Shown here in pieces: positions 8,823 through 17,162 of a stretch of 64,000 nucleotides of DNA. Where the stretch lies: contig NC_014655.1 in the NCBI RefSeq assembly GCF_000166395.1, positions 558,001-622,000 of the forward strand, given 5' to 3'. The notes under the pieces were generated by a model. That model was not told where the DNA came from. It made no database searches and saw only the letters and a program-made list of their open reading frames with translations. The DNA comes from Leadbetterella byssophila DSM 17132 (GTDB taxonomy: Bacteria; Bacteroidota; Bacteroidia; Cytophagales; Spirosomataceae). Every line of letters starts with the position of its first letter. Position 1 is the stretch's first letter. Position numbers and translations under genes: made by a program.

Positions 8823-9077
8823 CTAAGAATTTAGTTATATTAAGGTGCTTATTTATTTTCTGTCGTGTTAAGAGCTCTGGGACTTTCCTAAATGGTGCTA
8901 GCAGGATAAAAACATTAGTGTTCACGGGTATGCCATGCATAATGGAAGGTACGATCTCATCCATGAGAGGTACATAATAGGGTAAAAGTATCATAGGATT
9001 TTAACCCTCCATGCTCGTAGATGCTGCATAGATTTGATTATAGGAGATAAAGCCATATTTCAGTTTTGGAAGTAGTT

Positions 9078-9674
9078 TCAGGATCTTTGAGTTACTTGCT
9101 TTCTGATTCTACTTAAGCTGTCCTGGTGAATGGCCAACAAGGATGCGATGTATTTGAGGGGGACTTGTTGAATGACTTCGGGTTGGGTTTCCATGATTTT
9201 CTTATATCGTTCTTCTGCTGTCATACAAATGGCCTCTATTTGATGATCCTGCAGCCAATTCAGCAATCTGTCCATAATGGCCATTTCCATTTCGTACATT
9301 CTGGGAATGGCTTTTTTCAGTGCTAATGCGCCTCCTTTATTCCATTCCAGTACTTCTACTTCAGTTAAAGCCTCCAGTGCGCAGGACGACAATTGTCCGT
9401 TTTGCAGGTAGAGAGGAGTAGATAAAAAATGACGATGAGAAATGATCCCTAGAGTATAATCTACGTCTTTTTCTACCCGAAATAAACGTGCTATCCCACG
9501 GTTAAGAAAGTAAAGCGACTGTACTTCTTTACCTTGCTTCATCAATACTGTTCCTGCTGGTAAAATCTTATGCTGAGTTTGAGCTTTTATGAGTTCGAAT
9601 TCATCCGGGGTAAAAACTATTCCGTGATTTTGCACAATTCTACAAACGCTTTCAAAATGTTTTCTTTCTAACAT
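9078..9674 (-). CDS. Crp/Fnr family transcriptional regulator (second copy)
   Basis: 198 residues. The N-terminal cNMP-binding-like domain (LPAGTVLMKQGKEVQSLYFLNRGIARLF, about residues 36-65) leads into a C-terminal helix-turn-helix (VPLKYIASLLAIHQDSLSRIRKQV). Low similarity to the regulator at 98-688 outside these motifs makes it a separate paralogue. It is divergent from the LytTR gene across a 121-bp intergenic region containing two perfect palindromes at 9712-9721 and 9730-9743, the best candidates for its operator. Confidence 0.85.
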   Translation of the reverse strand: MLERKHFESVCRIVQNHGIVFTPDEFELIKAQTQHKILPAGTVLMKQGKEVQSLYFLNRGIARLFRVEKDVDYTLGIISHRHFLSTPLYLQNGQLSSCALEALTEVEVLEWNKGGALALKKAIPRMYEMEMAIMDRLLNWLQDHQIEAICMTAEERYKKIMETQPEVIQQVPLKYIASLLAIHQDSLSRIRKQVTQRS

Positions 9675-9711
9675 GGGTGTAAGGGTGGTGATACACTAAG
9701 TTAGTAAAAAG

Positions 9712-9743
9712 CCTAATTAGGTGCAATTTCTGACATATGTCAG
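9712..9743. promoter_or_regulatory. Twin palindromes between divergent regulator genes
   Basis: CCTAATTAGG (9712-9721) and the perfect 14-bp CTGACATATGTCAG (9730-9743) lie 8 bases apart, between the Crp/Fnr start at 9674 and the LytTR start at 9796. They could be operators for either regulator. The second ends 22 bases before the promoter box at 9766. Confidence 0.5.
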
Positions 9744-9765
9744 TTTCGAGTAAAGGGCTTCACTA

Positions 9766-9773
9766 TAATTTTG
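9766..9773 (+). promoter_or_regulatory. TAnnTTTG promoter -7 box of the LytTR gene
   Basis: TAATTTTG matches the Bacteroidota -7 consensus TAnnTTTG and lies 22 bases before the ATG at 9796. A TTTCG at 9744-9748 is a weak -33 element. Confidence 0.45.
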
Positions 9774-9795
9774 CGACAGGGATTTCAGGGACATC

Positions 9796-10497
9796 ATGGG
9801 AAGAAAAATTGCTCTAATCGTAGACAGTGATATTGGTCATAGGAGGTGGTTAAGGGAATGCACACCAAAGTCATTTGCATTATGGGAATGTGAAAGTGGA
9901 GGGGAAGCAGTAAGGTACATTAATTCTTTACAGCCAGATTTGGTTTTAATAAATGTAAATGTACCTAGCAAAAACGCTTTTGAGGTTTTAGATTCCGTAG
10001 ATCATCTTCCTGGAGTGATCTTTATGTCAGACCATGTTCAGGACGCAGCCAGAGCCTTCGAATATCAGGCTATAGATTACTTGGTGAAACCATTCAGCAG
10101 TGCTAGATTCCTGCATGCTCTGCAGCGTTTCGAGAAAAGTATAGAGTCTAAGAGGTCAATAGGTACACTATATCCTAATCGCATCTTTGTAGAAAGAGGA
10201 AATAGATTAATCAGCAGGTCCATTGCTGAGGTAACGCATCTTAAGGCGGATAAAGATTATACCTGGATCCATATGAAGAATGGGGAGTCCTATTTGAGTA
10301 ATTTGGGTATAGGTCATGTAGAACGCAAACTAAACCCTCAAATATTTATCCGTATACACCGATCTTATATAGTAAATCTGGACTTTGTTATGGAAATGTA
10401 TAGGGACGCGCAAAGATCTTTTGTGACTCTGGTAAATGGGGTAGAGATAAATGTGGGACGAAATTACAGATCTGCCATTAAGGAGCTCATTTTTTAG
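9796..10497 (+). CDS. LytTR family response regulator
   Basis: 233 residues. The receiver domain (about 1-120) has a poorly conserved acidic pocket: VDSD at the start and ...DLVLINVNVPSKNAFEVL at the usual phosphorylation point, where Asn replaces the usual phospho-acceptor Asp (LVLINVN instead of LVxLDxx). The Lys of the YLVKPFS motif is present. The LytTR DNA-binding domain (about 135-233) is intact: EVTHLKADKDYTWIHMKNG, FIRIHRSYIVNLDFV and NVGRNYRSAIKELIF. No histidine kinase is adjacent. The missing acceptor Asp suggests phosphorylation-independent control. Confidence 0.85.
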   Translation: MGRKIALIVDSDIGHRRWLRECTPKSFALWECESGGEAVRYINSLQPDLVLINVNVPSKNAFEVLDSVDHLPGVIFMSDHVQDAARAFEYQAIDYLVKPFSSARFLHALQRFEKSIESKRSIGTLYPNRIFVERGNRLISRSIAEVTHLKADKDYTWIHMKNGESYLSNLGIGHVERKLNPQIFIRIHRSYIVNLDFVMEMYRDAQRSFVTLVNGVEINVGRNYRSAIKELIF

Positions 10498-10792
10498 AAC
10501 GTTTTAAATAGCAAATTTGAAGAAGCTGTTACAAGGATGATGATCCACCAACTTGATAACCTGAGCTCTGTCATCCGTTGGGAATTAATTAGCAGGGCAG
10601 GTTTGCGGGGATATTTTTAGCTTGCTTTTTAGTTCCCGATAAGAAGAGAAGGAAGGAGCCTGAAGAATCTGCGCTTACCCGCAGGTTTGTAGGGCTCTTT
10701 ACATCGTTGGAGACTTTTCTCCATGGATGCGGACGTATGCATCTAGGCAGCCGAACAATAAGCTTTAAGTACAAATTCAATAGTATGTAACC
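10498..10792. other. Intergenic stretch with no supported gene
   Basis: A 63-codon open frame on the minus strand (10589-10780) has no recognisable family signature and low-complexity serine-rich sequence. I see no gene here. Confidence 0.4.
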
Positions 10793-11363
10793 TGTACGTC
10801 TTCAAACTAAACCGGACATTTTGGGATAAATCCTTAAGGAGTATTTTGGTTTATAAATTTAATAATTTTTCTTGATTATACAACTGTCTTCTTCTGTTGA
10901 TTGAGGTCGTTTTTATTTCATTAAAATCAGCTCCGATCTTCCAAAATACATATCCGCTGGAGTCAGATTTTGTAAGGATTCGTGATAACGGTTATTGTTG
11001 TAGTTTTCCACGAACTTTTTTAACGCTTCTACGAGCTCCTCAGGATGGTAAAAATGATTCAATTTGACTACATTTTTCATGGTCCTATGATAGCGTTCTA
11101 TCTTTCCCTGAGTCTGGGGATGCATAGGTTTACCATGCACCTGTTTCATTTTTAATTCCCCTCTCAAGTACGTTTTTACTTCATTTGAGATGTAGCAAGA
11201 GCCATTGTCTGAGAGCAATTTGGGTTTAGCCTTAGACTTTAATTTTGCTTTTTCGATTGCTTTATTTACCGTTCTTTTTACATCTTCGGCTTTCATCGAA
11301 TCGCAGATTTCCCAATGGATAATATAGCGGCTGTAGTCGTCTAAAACTGTACTCAGATATTAC
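10793..11363 (-). mobile_element. Truncated IS3-family element (orfB 3' part)
   Basis: The right end begins TGTACGTCTTCAAACTAAAC, identical to the end of the full element at 12770. The element is cut at about 11363 inside orfB: sequence homologous to the complete copy stops after the ACTCAGATATTAC stretch. The same breakpoint with the same foreign flank occurs in the remnant ending near 20929. It forms the left part of direct repeat R1. Confidence 0.8.
10913..11296 (-). pseudogene. IS3-family transposase OrfB, C-terminal fragment
   Basis: A frame of 127 residues matches residues about 180-310 of the intact transposase at 12830-13813, including the second Asp (LLSDNGSCY) and the catalytic Glu (GKIERYHRTMKN). 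The first catalytic Asp and the DNA-binding region are missing because the element is cut near 11363. It is therefore inactive. Confidence 0.9.
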
Positions 11364-11491
11364 TGATCTCCCTCACAAGAATAGGACAATTTTAAATTAC
11401 AGGTTTCACGGTTTAAAGTTCTTAGATCTTAGAAAAATACAATGAATCCCACAAGTTTTGTTGTTGATCCACAAAAATTCAACAAGAGGTA

Positions 11492-11655
11492 GAAAGCTTT
11501 CCAAGATCGACAAATTAAAATATCTACAAACTTAAAAAAATACAATGCACCCCACAAGTTTTGTTGTTGATCCGAAAGCTTTCCAAGATCGACAAATTAA
11601 AATATCTACAAACTTAGAAAAATACAATGAACCCCGCAAATATTTACGTTGATCC
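11492..11655 (+). repeat. 82-bp tandem repeat, two units plus a partial unit
   Basis: Units 11492-11573 and 11574-11655 both start GAAAGCTTTCCAAGATCGAC and end in GATCC. A third partial copy of the unit's 3' half lies at 11431-11470. The same core recurs twice, as 50-bp units, at 20987-21086. It has no stop-free periodicity and no coding signature. Confidence 0.75.
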
Positions 11656-11740
11656 TTTATCGAACACCTACAATGATGCAAATGTTTGCTCATAACTCGT
11701 TGAAAATGAAGGAGAAGGGGTTGTTGATTTACAAAAAAAT

Positions 11741-11783
11741 AGGGGGAAATCGCAATGATTTCCCCCTAAGTGAGCCAACGGGG
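11741..11783 (-). other. Displaced tRNA 3' end with terminator (scar)
   Basis: Read on the minus strand: CCCCGTTGGCTCA (11783-11771), a 3-base gap, then the hairpin AGGGGGAAATC/GATTTCCCCCT (11767-11741) followed by a T-run. The intact tRNA-Glu at 37916-37987 has the same arrangement: CCCCGTAGGGTCA, then a hairpin starting AGGGAG. Only the 3' end remains, as expected when an element integrates into a tRNA gene and displaces its tail. The interpretation is inference. Confidence 0.45.
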
Positions 11784-12131
11784 AGTTCAATCGAACACCT
11801 GGGACGAATTTTTGCGTTTTTTGAGATGTTGACGAAGTAAACCATAATTCAGCTCAGTCTTTTTTTGGAGGGGGGTCAATAGTACTTACCTCCACCATTA
11901 TAATAGTACATTATGGAATCTGCTGATTACTCTTTGCAATAACAGTTGATGTATTAAGGCTGGACGTTCCACGTTATTTTTCTTTACCGGTTAATAAGAT
12001 TTTGACTATTTTCTATATTTTCTTTAATTTTTCTGGTAAATTTATATAGTCTTATAAGATCAATTTCAGAACTCATCATTTTAAGATGAATAAATAAAAA
12101 AATATTAGAACAAACTTAAACATAGTGACGC

Positions 12132-12482
12132 ATGAAAAATACTAGATATTTATTAGTTCTAATTCTTTTCCTTTCTGGATGTTCATCAAAAACTTTTATA
12201 GATGGCAATAATTGTAATAGTAAAGAATTGCTTAAAACAATTAAAAACGCGACAGGGACGGTTCATTTTGATGGATATTCTTATGTTATCCGTAGTAGTC
12301 ATGATAATAGTTACGACTTGGTGGATGTAGGTTTCGTATGTAATATGAATGATTCATTAAGAAAAGATGGTCTAAAACTTCAATTTGATGGTCAGTATTT
12401 CAAGTACAATGGTAAGGAAAAGCCAGCTTTTGCAGGAACAACTTATTATTATCTGTCTATTAGTAATGTAACCTTAAAATAG
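12132..12482 (+). CDS. Small lipoprotein of unknown function
   Basis: 116 residues. Signal MKNTRYLLVLILFLSGCSSK with lipobox LSGC gives an acylated Cys at residue 17. The mature part is short and beta-rich and contains VHFDGYSYVIRSSHDNSYDLVDVGFVCNM. I do not recognise a family. It is strongly A+T-rich compared with the core genes. The following gene starts 9 bases downstream, so the two probably form an operon, which an IS3 insertion cuts. Confidence 0.6.
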   Translation: MKNTRYLLVLILFLSGCSSKTFIDGNNCNSKELLKTIKNATGTVHFDGYSYVIRSSHDNSYDLVDVGFVCNMNDSLRKDGLKLQFDGQYFKYNGKEKPAFAGTTYYYLSISNVTLK

Positions 12483-12491
12483 TTATTATTT

Positions 12492-12770
12492 ATGGAAAAA
12501 TTTTTTACAATTGCTTTGTTGTTATTTTGTTACGGAACTACATTTGGACAAGAAAAAGGTAAGCCTGTTTATTATGACAATTGGCCAACAGAAATTGCAG
12601 CCAACAGAGATATCTTAAAAATAAAATACTCTACCACTGCAAAATATGTTCCAATAGGGTCAATTTGGAGTAAAAGAATTTTAACCTATTTTTTTGCTAA
12701 TGGCACTACTGATATGTCAGGAAATACTGAACGTGATGCTGTTACATTGGGTTTTACATATTGGTCTAAT
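12492..12770 (+). pseudogene. Secreted protein gene interrupted by an IS3 element
   Basis: The reading frame starts MEKFFTIALLLFCYGTTFGQEK, a signal peptide with a probable cleavage after FGQ. It continues for about 93 codons before the IS end at 12770; the remaining codons read by the open frame are IS sequence. The lost 3' part is not found directly on the other side of the IS (14269 onward), which suggests deletion as well as insertion. No family is recognised. Confidence 0.6.
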
Positions 12771-12829
12771 GTGTACGTCTTCAAACTAAACCGGACATTT
12801 TGGGATAAATCCTTAAGGAGTATTTTGGT

Positions 12830-13813
12830 TTATAAATTTAATAATTTTTCTTGATTATACAACTGTCTTCTTCTGTTGATTGAGTTCATTTTTATTTCCT
12901 TTCTTTTCTTTAAAATTACCTCCGATCTTCCGAAATACATATCCGCTGGAGTCAGATTTTGTAAGGATTCGTGATAACGGTTATTGTTGTAGTTTTCCAC
13001 GAACTTTCTTAACGCTTCTACGAGCTCCTCAGGATGGTAAAAATGATTCAATTTGACTACATTTTTCATGGTCCTATGATAGCGTTCTATCTTTCCCTGA
13101 GTCTGGGGATGCATAGGTTTACCATGCACCTGTTTCATTTTTAAATCCTCTCTCAAGTACGTTTTTAGCTCATTGGAGACATAGCAAGAGCCATTGTCTG
13201 AGAGTAATTTGGGTTTAGTCTTAGACTTTAATTTTGCTTTTTCGATTGCTTTATTTACCGTTCTTTTCACATCTTCGGCTTTCATCGAATCGCAGATTTC
13301 CCAATGGATAATATAGCGGCTGTAGTCGTCCAAAATCGTACTCAAATAGTACCACCCCCAACCTATAATCTTGAAATAAGTAAAATCTGTCTGCCACATT
13401 TGATGCACAAATTCGGTCTTATCTTTAAATTCACTTGCTGCTGAAAGTAGATAATGATTCGGTGCTGGAATTAAATCTCGCTGCTTCAAGATTCGATAAA
13501 CACTTGACTCTGAAATAAAAACACCCTGTTCGTCTGTGATTTTGTGAGCCAATTCCCGAGATGATAATTCGGTGTGTTCTAAAGCTATTCCTACCACCAG
13601 ATCTTTCTGCTCTTCGGGTATGCTATTCCACTGTCTTTTGCTAGTTCTTCCAGTGGGTTTTAAGCCTTCGTAACCTTTCTCAAGATAGTTTTGATACCAT
13701 CCATAAAATGTGCTTCTGGCAATTCCAAAACTTTCCAAGGTACGCTTTACCCCCAATTCGCTTGTAGTTACCGCTTGAATGACTTCGTATTTCTCACCTG
13801 CTGACAATCTCAT
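12830..13813 (-). CDS. IS3-family transposase OrfB (DDE recombinase)
   Basis: 327 residues. The N-terminal helix-turn-helix region (ESFGIARSTFYGWYQNYLEKGYEGL, about 25-50) is followed by an RNase-H-like DDE core. The first Asp lies in VHQMWQTDFTYFKI (about 140), the second in KLLSDNGSCYVS and the Glu in PQTQGKIERYHRTMKN. The rest ends NRRRQLYNQEKLLNL. It starts 20 bases after the orfA stop, so the two are separately initiated or coupled rather than fused by frameshift. Confidence 0.9.
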   Translation of the reverse strand: MRLSAGEKYEVIQAVTTSELGVKRTLESFGIARSTFYGWYQNYLEKGYEGLKPTGRTSKRQWNSIPEEQKDLVVGIALEHTELSSRELAHKITDEQGVFISESSVYRILKQRDLIPAPNHYLLSAASEFKDKTEFVHQMWQTDFTYFKIIGWGWYYLSTILDDYSRYIIHWEICDSMKAEDVKRTVNKAIEKAKLKSKTKPKLLSDNGSCYVSNELKTYLREDLKMKQVHGKPMHPQTQGKIERYHRTMKNVVKLNHFYHPEELVEALRKFVENYNNNRYHESLQNLTPADMYFGRSEVILKKRKEIKMNSINRRRQLYNQEKLLNL

Positions 13814-13833
13814 ATACCTTCTGTATTTATGGC

Positions 13834-14247
13834 TTAATCCAGCATGTCTAAACTTTTTTTTACGATGTCATAGCGAAGAACCAAATCCGCAACAATCTCT
13901 TTCAAACGTGCGTTTTCTTTCTTCAAGTCAGAAACTTCATCACTCGTAGCTTCTCTTACCACATCGCCGTTTAGCCGTTTTTTGCCAGCTTCCATAAATT
14001 CTTTGTTCCAGGCATAAAACTGAGATTGTGCAATATTATGCTGTCTGCAAAGTTCAGCAACAGGAGTTTCTGCCCGTAGGCCTTCCATCACAATTAAAAT
14101 TTTCTGTTCTGCAGTAAAAATCCTTCGGGTATTTTTACGGATATCTTTAACAAATTTCTCAGTACTTTTTTTCTTAGGTGTTTCCATAAATAAATGTAAT
14201 TCGTTTTTTAGAAAACACTCCTTAAGATTTAAGAATATAGTGTCCAC
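13834..14247 (-). CDS. IS3-family transposase OrfA (helix-turn-helix)
   Basis: 137 residues. A helix-turn-helix (FTAEQKILIVMEGLRAETPVAELCRQHNIAQSQFYAWNKEFM, about 45-90) binds the IS ends. It is followed by a leucine-zipper-like coiled coil (VSDLKKENARLKEIVADLVL). The true start may be an internal Met (METPKKKSTEKF), as the first 20 residues overlap the terminal repeat area. Confidence 0.85.
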   Translation of the reverse strand: MDTIFLNLKECFLKNELHLFMETPKKKSTEKFVKDIRKNTRRIFTAEQKILIVMEGLRAETPVAELCRQHNIAQSQFYAWNKEFMEAGKKRLNGDVVREATSDEVSDLKKENARLKEIVADLVLRYDIVKKSLDMLD

Positions 14248-14268
14248 TTTTTGCTGACGATTTACACA

Positions 14269-14742
14269 TATCTCTTAAAATCGGTTCAGGACTTTAAGAT
14301 GCACAATAAACGCTCAGAAGGGGGCAACGTCTGCCGGAATGTCAGACCAAAAGAGGGGTCAATGACCTCCGGAATAGGGGGTCAGTATCTTCCGGAATAG
14401 GGGGTCAATGACGTCCGGAATATACAGCCAGAGGAATTGAATTATGATCTCTCACAATAGTGTTGAAATTCTTTAGTTGTTTAAGAACTGTGCCACGGTA
14501 AGTATACTGTCCAAAATAGTTAAACTTAACACTAGAGTAATTTCTATAAAAGAACACTGTACTTAATTAAAGTAAGTAAATCATCTAAGCACATAGCCTT
14601 TAGAAGTGAAAATAAAAGAAACTTACATTTATAAACAAAAGTAAATGTAGCTGCGAATTTGTTGGGTTTTCACCACAGAAATGGACAAAATAGTTTACTT
14701 CCCGCGAGAAATGAAAGCATGAAATCCTACGCTATATTTATT
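14269..14742. other. Intergenic stretch with IS21-type terminal repeats
   Basis: No gene is seen between the IS end and the terminator at 14743. A block of repeats at 14320-14422 is described separately. The rest is A+T-rich and contains no recognisable coding frame. Confidence 0.5.
14320..14422. repeat. Multiple terminal repeats of an IS21-type element (orphan end)
   Basis: Three adjacent copies of about 23 bp (14355-14376, 14377-14399, 14400-14422) follow the pattern GGGGTCA-N7-TCCGGAATA. A degenerate fourth copy lies at 14320-14340. Arrays of such repeats are the binding sites at the ends of Bacteroidota IS21-family elements. No istA or istB is present, so this is a left-over end. Confidence 0.65.
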
Positions 14743-14775
14743 AAAAAAGCAAGGCCAAGAAGACCTTGCTTTTTT
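14743..14775. terminator. Bidirectional terminator downstream of the subtilase gene
   Basis: Stem AAAAAAGCAAGG / CCTTGCTTTTTT with a 9-base loop. It lies 23 bases beyond the stop of the minus-strand S8 peptidase and has T-runs in both directions. Confidence 0.8.
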
Positions 14776-14797
14776 GCTTTTAAAGATTGTCAACTTC

Positions 14798-17161
14798 TTA
14801 CTCAAAAAGTAATCGTATCACCTCGGTTTTATACCCTTTTTTAACAGCATGTAAGTACCATACCCCTCTCTTAAGGTCTTTTATGTCTAAAATATACTTA
14901 TTGCCCTGTTGATTCTTTGTATCCTTTAAAACATCATCTATATTCAATACAAGTTCCTTTTTCATACTTGCTTCATTGTACAATTCTATAGCATCCGGCA
15001 GGGTGGCCTTCTCTGTGAGATCATTAAAGTCAAGTGTAAGGTAATCTTTAGCAGGATTAGGATATACAGATTTAAAGAAAGACGGTATGTAAAATACAAA
15101 ATCCTGATAATAACTTCCACAACTATTAGTGGCGGTAACACGTACATGACGTGAACCATTCGTGGATGTGCCGTAAACGTACATTTGAGTATTAGCTGAA
15201 TTGGGATAGTATATATCTATAACCATGTCACCACTCCCGGTATAGTTATTATAGTTAAATGAAGTAGAGGGACTTTGTGATTCTGCTGTAAGATTATAGA
15301 GATTGCCAGGGTTAACAGGTGTAGTACCTGCTATTGTTCCATTTATTCTTTTTGTGAGGTCTGGATTGCCAACCCATACAACTTTTGTTAACTGAACACT
15401 ACCACAACTAGCGTTAAGTGTAGATGTAATTGTTACTGACCCTGAACCAGATCCAACTCTGGTAGCTACACCCGTAGAGGAATTAATTGTAAGTATTCCT
15501 GTGTTGCTGGAAGACCAAGAGATCGTTGCTCCAGCTGGAATAGCATCTAATGTAAAAGTACTATTGGAACAAACAAGGTCAGAACCATTTATTTTACCTG
15601 CTTTTGCTATCGTAACAGCTCTACACGCGTTTAACCTTCCATATCCCATTTCACTATTCCAAGTCAGAGATGGATTCTCGCCTGCACCTGATGAATAAGT
15701 ATATGTTCCAATCTTATCAGCTGTAGATTCGAGTATGTTTTTAACTTGCTCCCTTGTCAAATTAGAATTAACTGAAAGAACCAATGCCGCGGCTCCGGAC
15801 ACTTGGGGTGCAGAATAGGAAGTTCCTTTATAATAAAGATAAAAATTGGCTGGAATTGTTCCTGCTATATTCGTACTACGGATATTAAGTCCTGGAGCCA
15901 CTATATCCAACCCGCTACCATAATTACTTCCTAAAAAATCGCTATCAGATGTACCATCACTTGATGTCGGACTGACTCTTTGTCTAAATTGGTTAGAAGC
16001 CCCAACTGAAATAACATTAGAATTACTACTTGGATAACCAATTGATGTACTATTATTATTTCCCGAAGATGCAACCATTACAATACCTTTGCCTCCCCTT
16101 CCTGAAGATGCGGCAGTATTAATTTCGCTATTCAAAGAGGTTGTCTGAGTAATAGTAAATGACATATTGATAATATCAGCTCTATTTCCCGTTCTTATCC
16201 ACTGAATAGCACTTTGCAAATACCCTGATTCAGTAGTACTCCATCCAGAAGCACTATTGTAAAATCGCACAGGTATTATTGTGGAATAATATGCGACACC
16301 CCTTACCCCTTTTGAATTATCTCCTCTTGCAGCAGCTACACCAGCTACCGCAGTTCCATGGAAGTACCAATCATCTCCATTACTACTGCCGCCTGTAGCA
16401 TCATAACCAGCACCCATGTTGTCTGTCAAATCTTCATGGTCTAAATCTACTCCAGAATCTAAAATAGCAATCTTTATAGATGAACTACCTGTAGTTACAG
16501 TCCATGCCCCCGGAGCTTTAATATCTTCTCCTGTAGTTCCCCCAACTTGACCGGTATTATTGAGATGCCACTGACTTGAGTACAACGGGTCACTAGCGGG
16601 ATTGACGAAAAGAAGGTAATTAGGGTCTGCATATTCAAATATACCACTTGAATGTAAGGCGTTAGCAATCTCCTGATTTTTAGAAGCATCCTTCTCTTTA
16701 CTTTGTAAAAACACCGTAGTTTTGTCAAATTTAGAATATTCAAACACACGTAAACCGTATTTATCAACGATGTTTTCTATGTCTTCCAAACTCATCTCAT
16801 TCTTTGTCTTAATAATAATTTTAGAGGTGTAACCTCCCATTTCTTTGCCGTTTGAAGAGATTACCGGACTAAGAAATTCAACATAAGAATCATTTTTTAA
16901 GTGTTCGAAAACCTCTGAGAAGTCAATTTTTCGTGTTGATGAAATAAGATAAGTCCCTTTATTATCTATCCTGTCTAATTTACTGATAAAGTTAACACGG
17001 CTGAGATTCTCAGCGTAAGTACTATCCTTTAAAGACACAAAAAACTTATCTCCAGATATGGTAAGAATATCTTTCTCATTATCAACGTAGCGATAAAATT
17101 TCTGACTAAAACCAGGCAAAACTCCAATAGCTAAGAGAAGAAGCAGTATATATTTTCTCAT
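14798..17161 (-). CDS. Secreted S8 subtilisin-like peptidase with type IX secretion C-terminal domain
   Basis: 787 residues. Signal peptide 1-19 (...VLPGFSQ), a propeptide-like region to about 185, then the subtilase domain with catalytic Asp235 (IAILDSGVDL), His268 (FHGTAVAGVAAA) and Ser448 (KGTSYSAPQVSGAA). A BIG2-like domain follows (about 530-600: SCSNSTF..., ATISWSSSNTGILTINSSTG). The last about 80 residues form a type A sorting domain starting FKSVYPNPAKDYLTLDF. It is therefore exported to the outer membrane surface by the type IX system. It starts one base after the stop of the lipoprotein gene 17163-17648, so the two are one transcript. It lies among IS elements. Confidence 0.92.
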   Translation of the reverse strand: MRKYILLLLLAIGVLPGFSQKFYRYVDNEKDILTISGDKFFVSLKDSTYAENLSRVNFISKLDRIDNKGTYLISSTRKIDFSEVFEHLKNDSYVEFLSPVISSNGKEMGGYTSKIIIKTKNEMSLEDIENIVDKYGLRVFEYSKFDKTTVFLQSKEKDASKNQEIANALHSSGIFEYADPNYLLFVNPASDPLYSSQWHLNNTGQVGGTTGEDIKAPGAWTVTTGSSSIKIAILDSGVDLDHEDLTDNMGAGYDATGGSSNGDDWYFHGTAVAGVAAARGDNSKGVRGVAYYSTIIPVRFYNSASGWSTTESGYLQSAIQWIRTGNRADIINMSFTITQTTSLNSEINTAASSGRGGKGIVMVASSGNNNSTSIGYPSSNSNVISVGASNQFRQRVSPTSSDGTSDSDFLGSNYGSGLDIVAPGLNIRSTNIAGTIPANFYLYYKGTSYSAPQVSGAAALVLSVNSNLTREQVKNILESTADKIGTYTYSSGAGENPSLTWNSEMGYGRLNACRAVTIAKAGKINGSDLVCSNSTFTLDAIPAGATISWSSSNTGILTINSSTGVATRVGSGSGSVTITSTLNASCGSVQLTKVVWVGNPDLTKRINGTIAGTTPVNPGNLYNLTAESQSPSTSFNYNNYTGSGDMVIDIYYPNSANTQMYVYGTSTNGSRHVRVTATNSCGSYYQDFVFYIPSFFKSVYPNPAKDYLTLDFNDLTEKATLPDAIELYNEASMKKELVLNIDDVLKDTKNQQGNKYILDIKDLKRGVWYLHAVKKGYKTEVIRLLFE

Positions 17162-17162
17162 A

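Larger units (their letters stand above)
11364..12131. repeat. Direct repeat R1: shared flank, tandem repeats and tRNA-like scar
   Basis: From 11364 to about 11840 this stretch is repeated at 20930-21310. It has a common flank starting TGATCTCCCTCACAAG, then units sharing ATACAATG ... TTGTTGATCC, then a block containing a strong hairpin at 11741-11767 and a tRNA-like 3' end at 11771-11783. An open frame of 63 codons (11649-11840) is repeated as an 84-codon frame at 21058-21312, but it spans the hairpin and is probably not coding. The stretch from about 11850 to 12131 is A+T-rich with no gene and holds the promoter region of the lipoprotein at 12132. Confidence 0.7.
12770..14268 (-). mobile_element. 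IS3-family insertion sequence, apparently complete
   Basis: 1499 bp. Ends are TGTGTACGTCTTCAAACT and, on the other strand, TGTGTAAATCGTCAGCAAAA, matching imperfect terminal inverted repeats. It carries orfA (13834-14247) and orfB (12830-13813) with an intact DDE triad. I could not find a clear target-site duplication: flanks CTAA and TATC differ. Remnants of the same lineage are at 10793-11363 and, more diverged, at 20349-20929. It is inserted in the secreted protein gene at 12492. Confidence 0.85.

Noticed and set aside
8815-8994. 59-codon open frame on the minus strand
   Set aside because: No family signal, overlaps the coding start of the ChaN-like gene, and has no clear start or ribosome context.
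10589-10780. 63-codon open frame upstream of the IS remnant
   Set aside because: Low-complexity sequence with no family match; its end lies at the border of the IS.
14659-14844. 61-codon open frame downstream of the subtilase gene
   Set aside because: Runs through the terminator hairpin and overlaps the end of the S8 gene.
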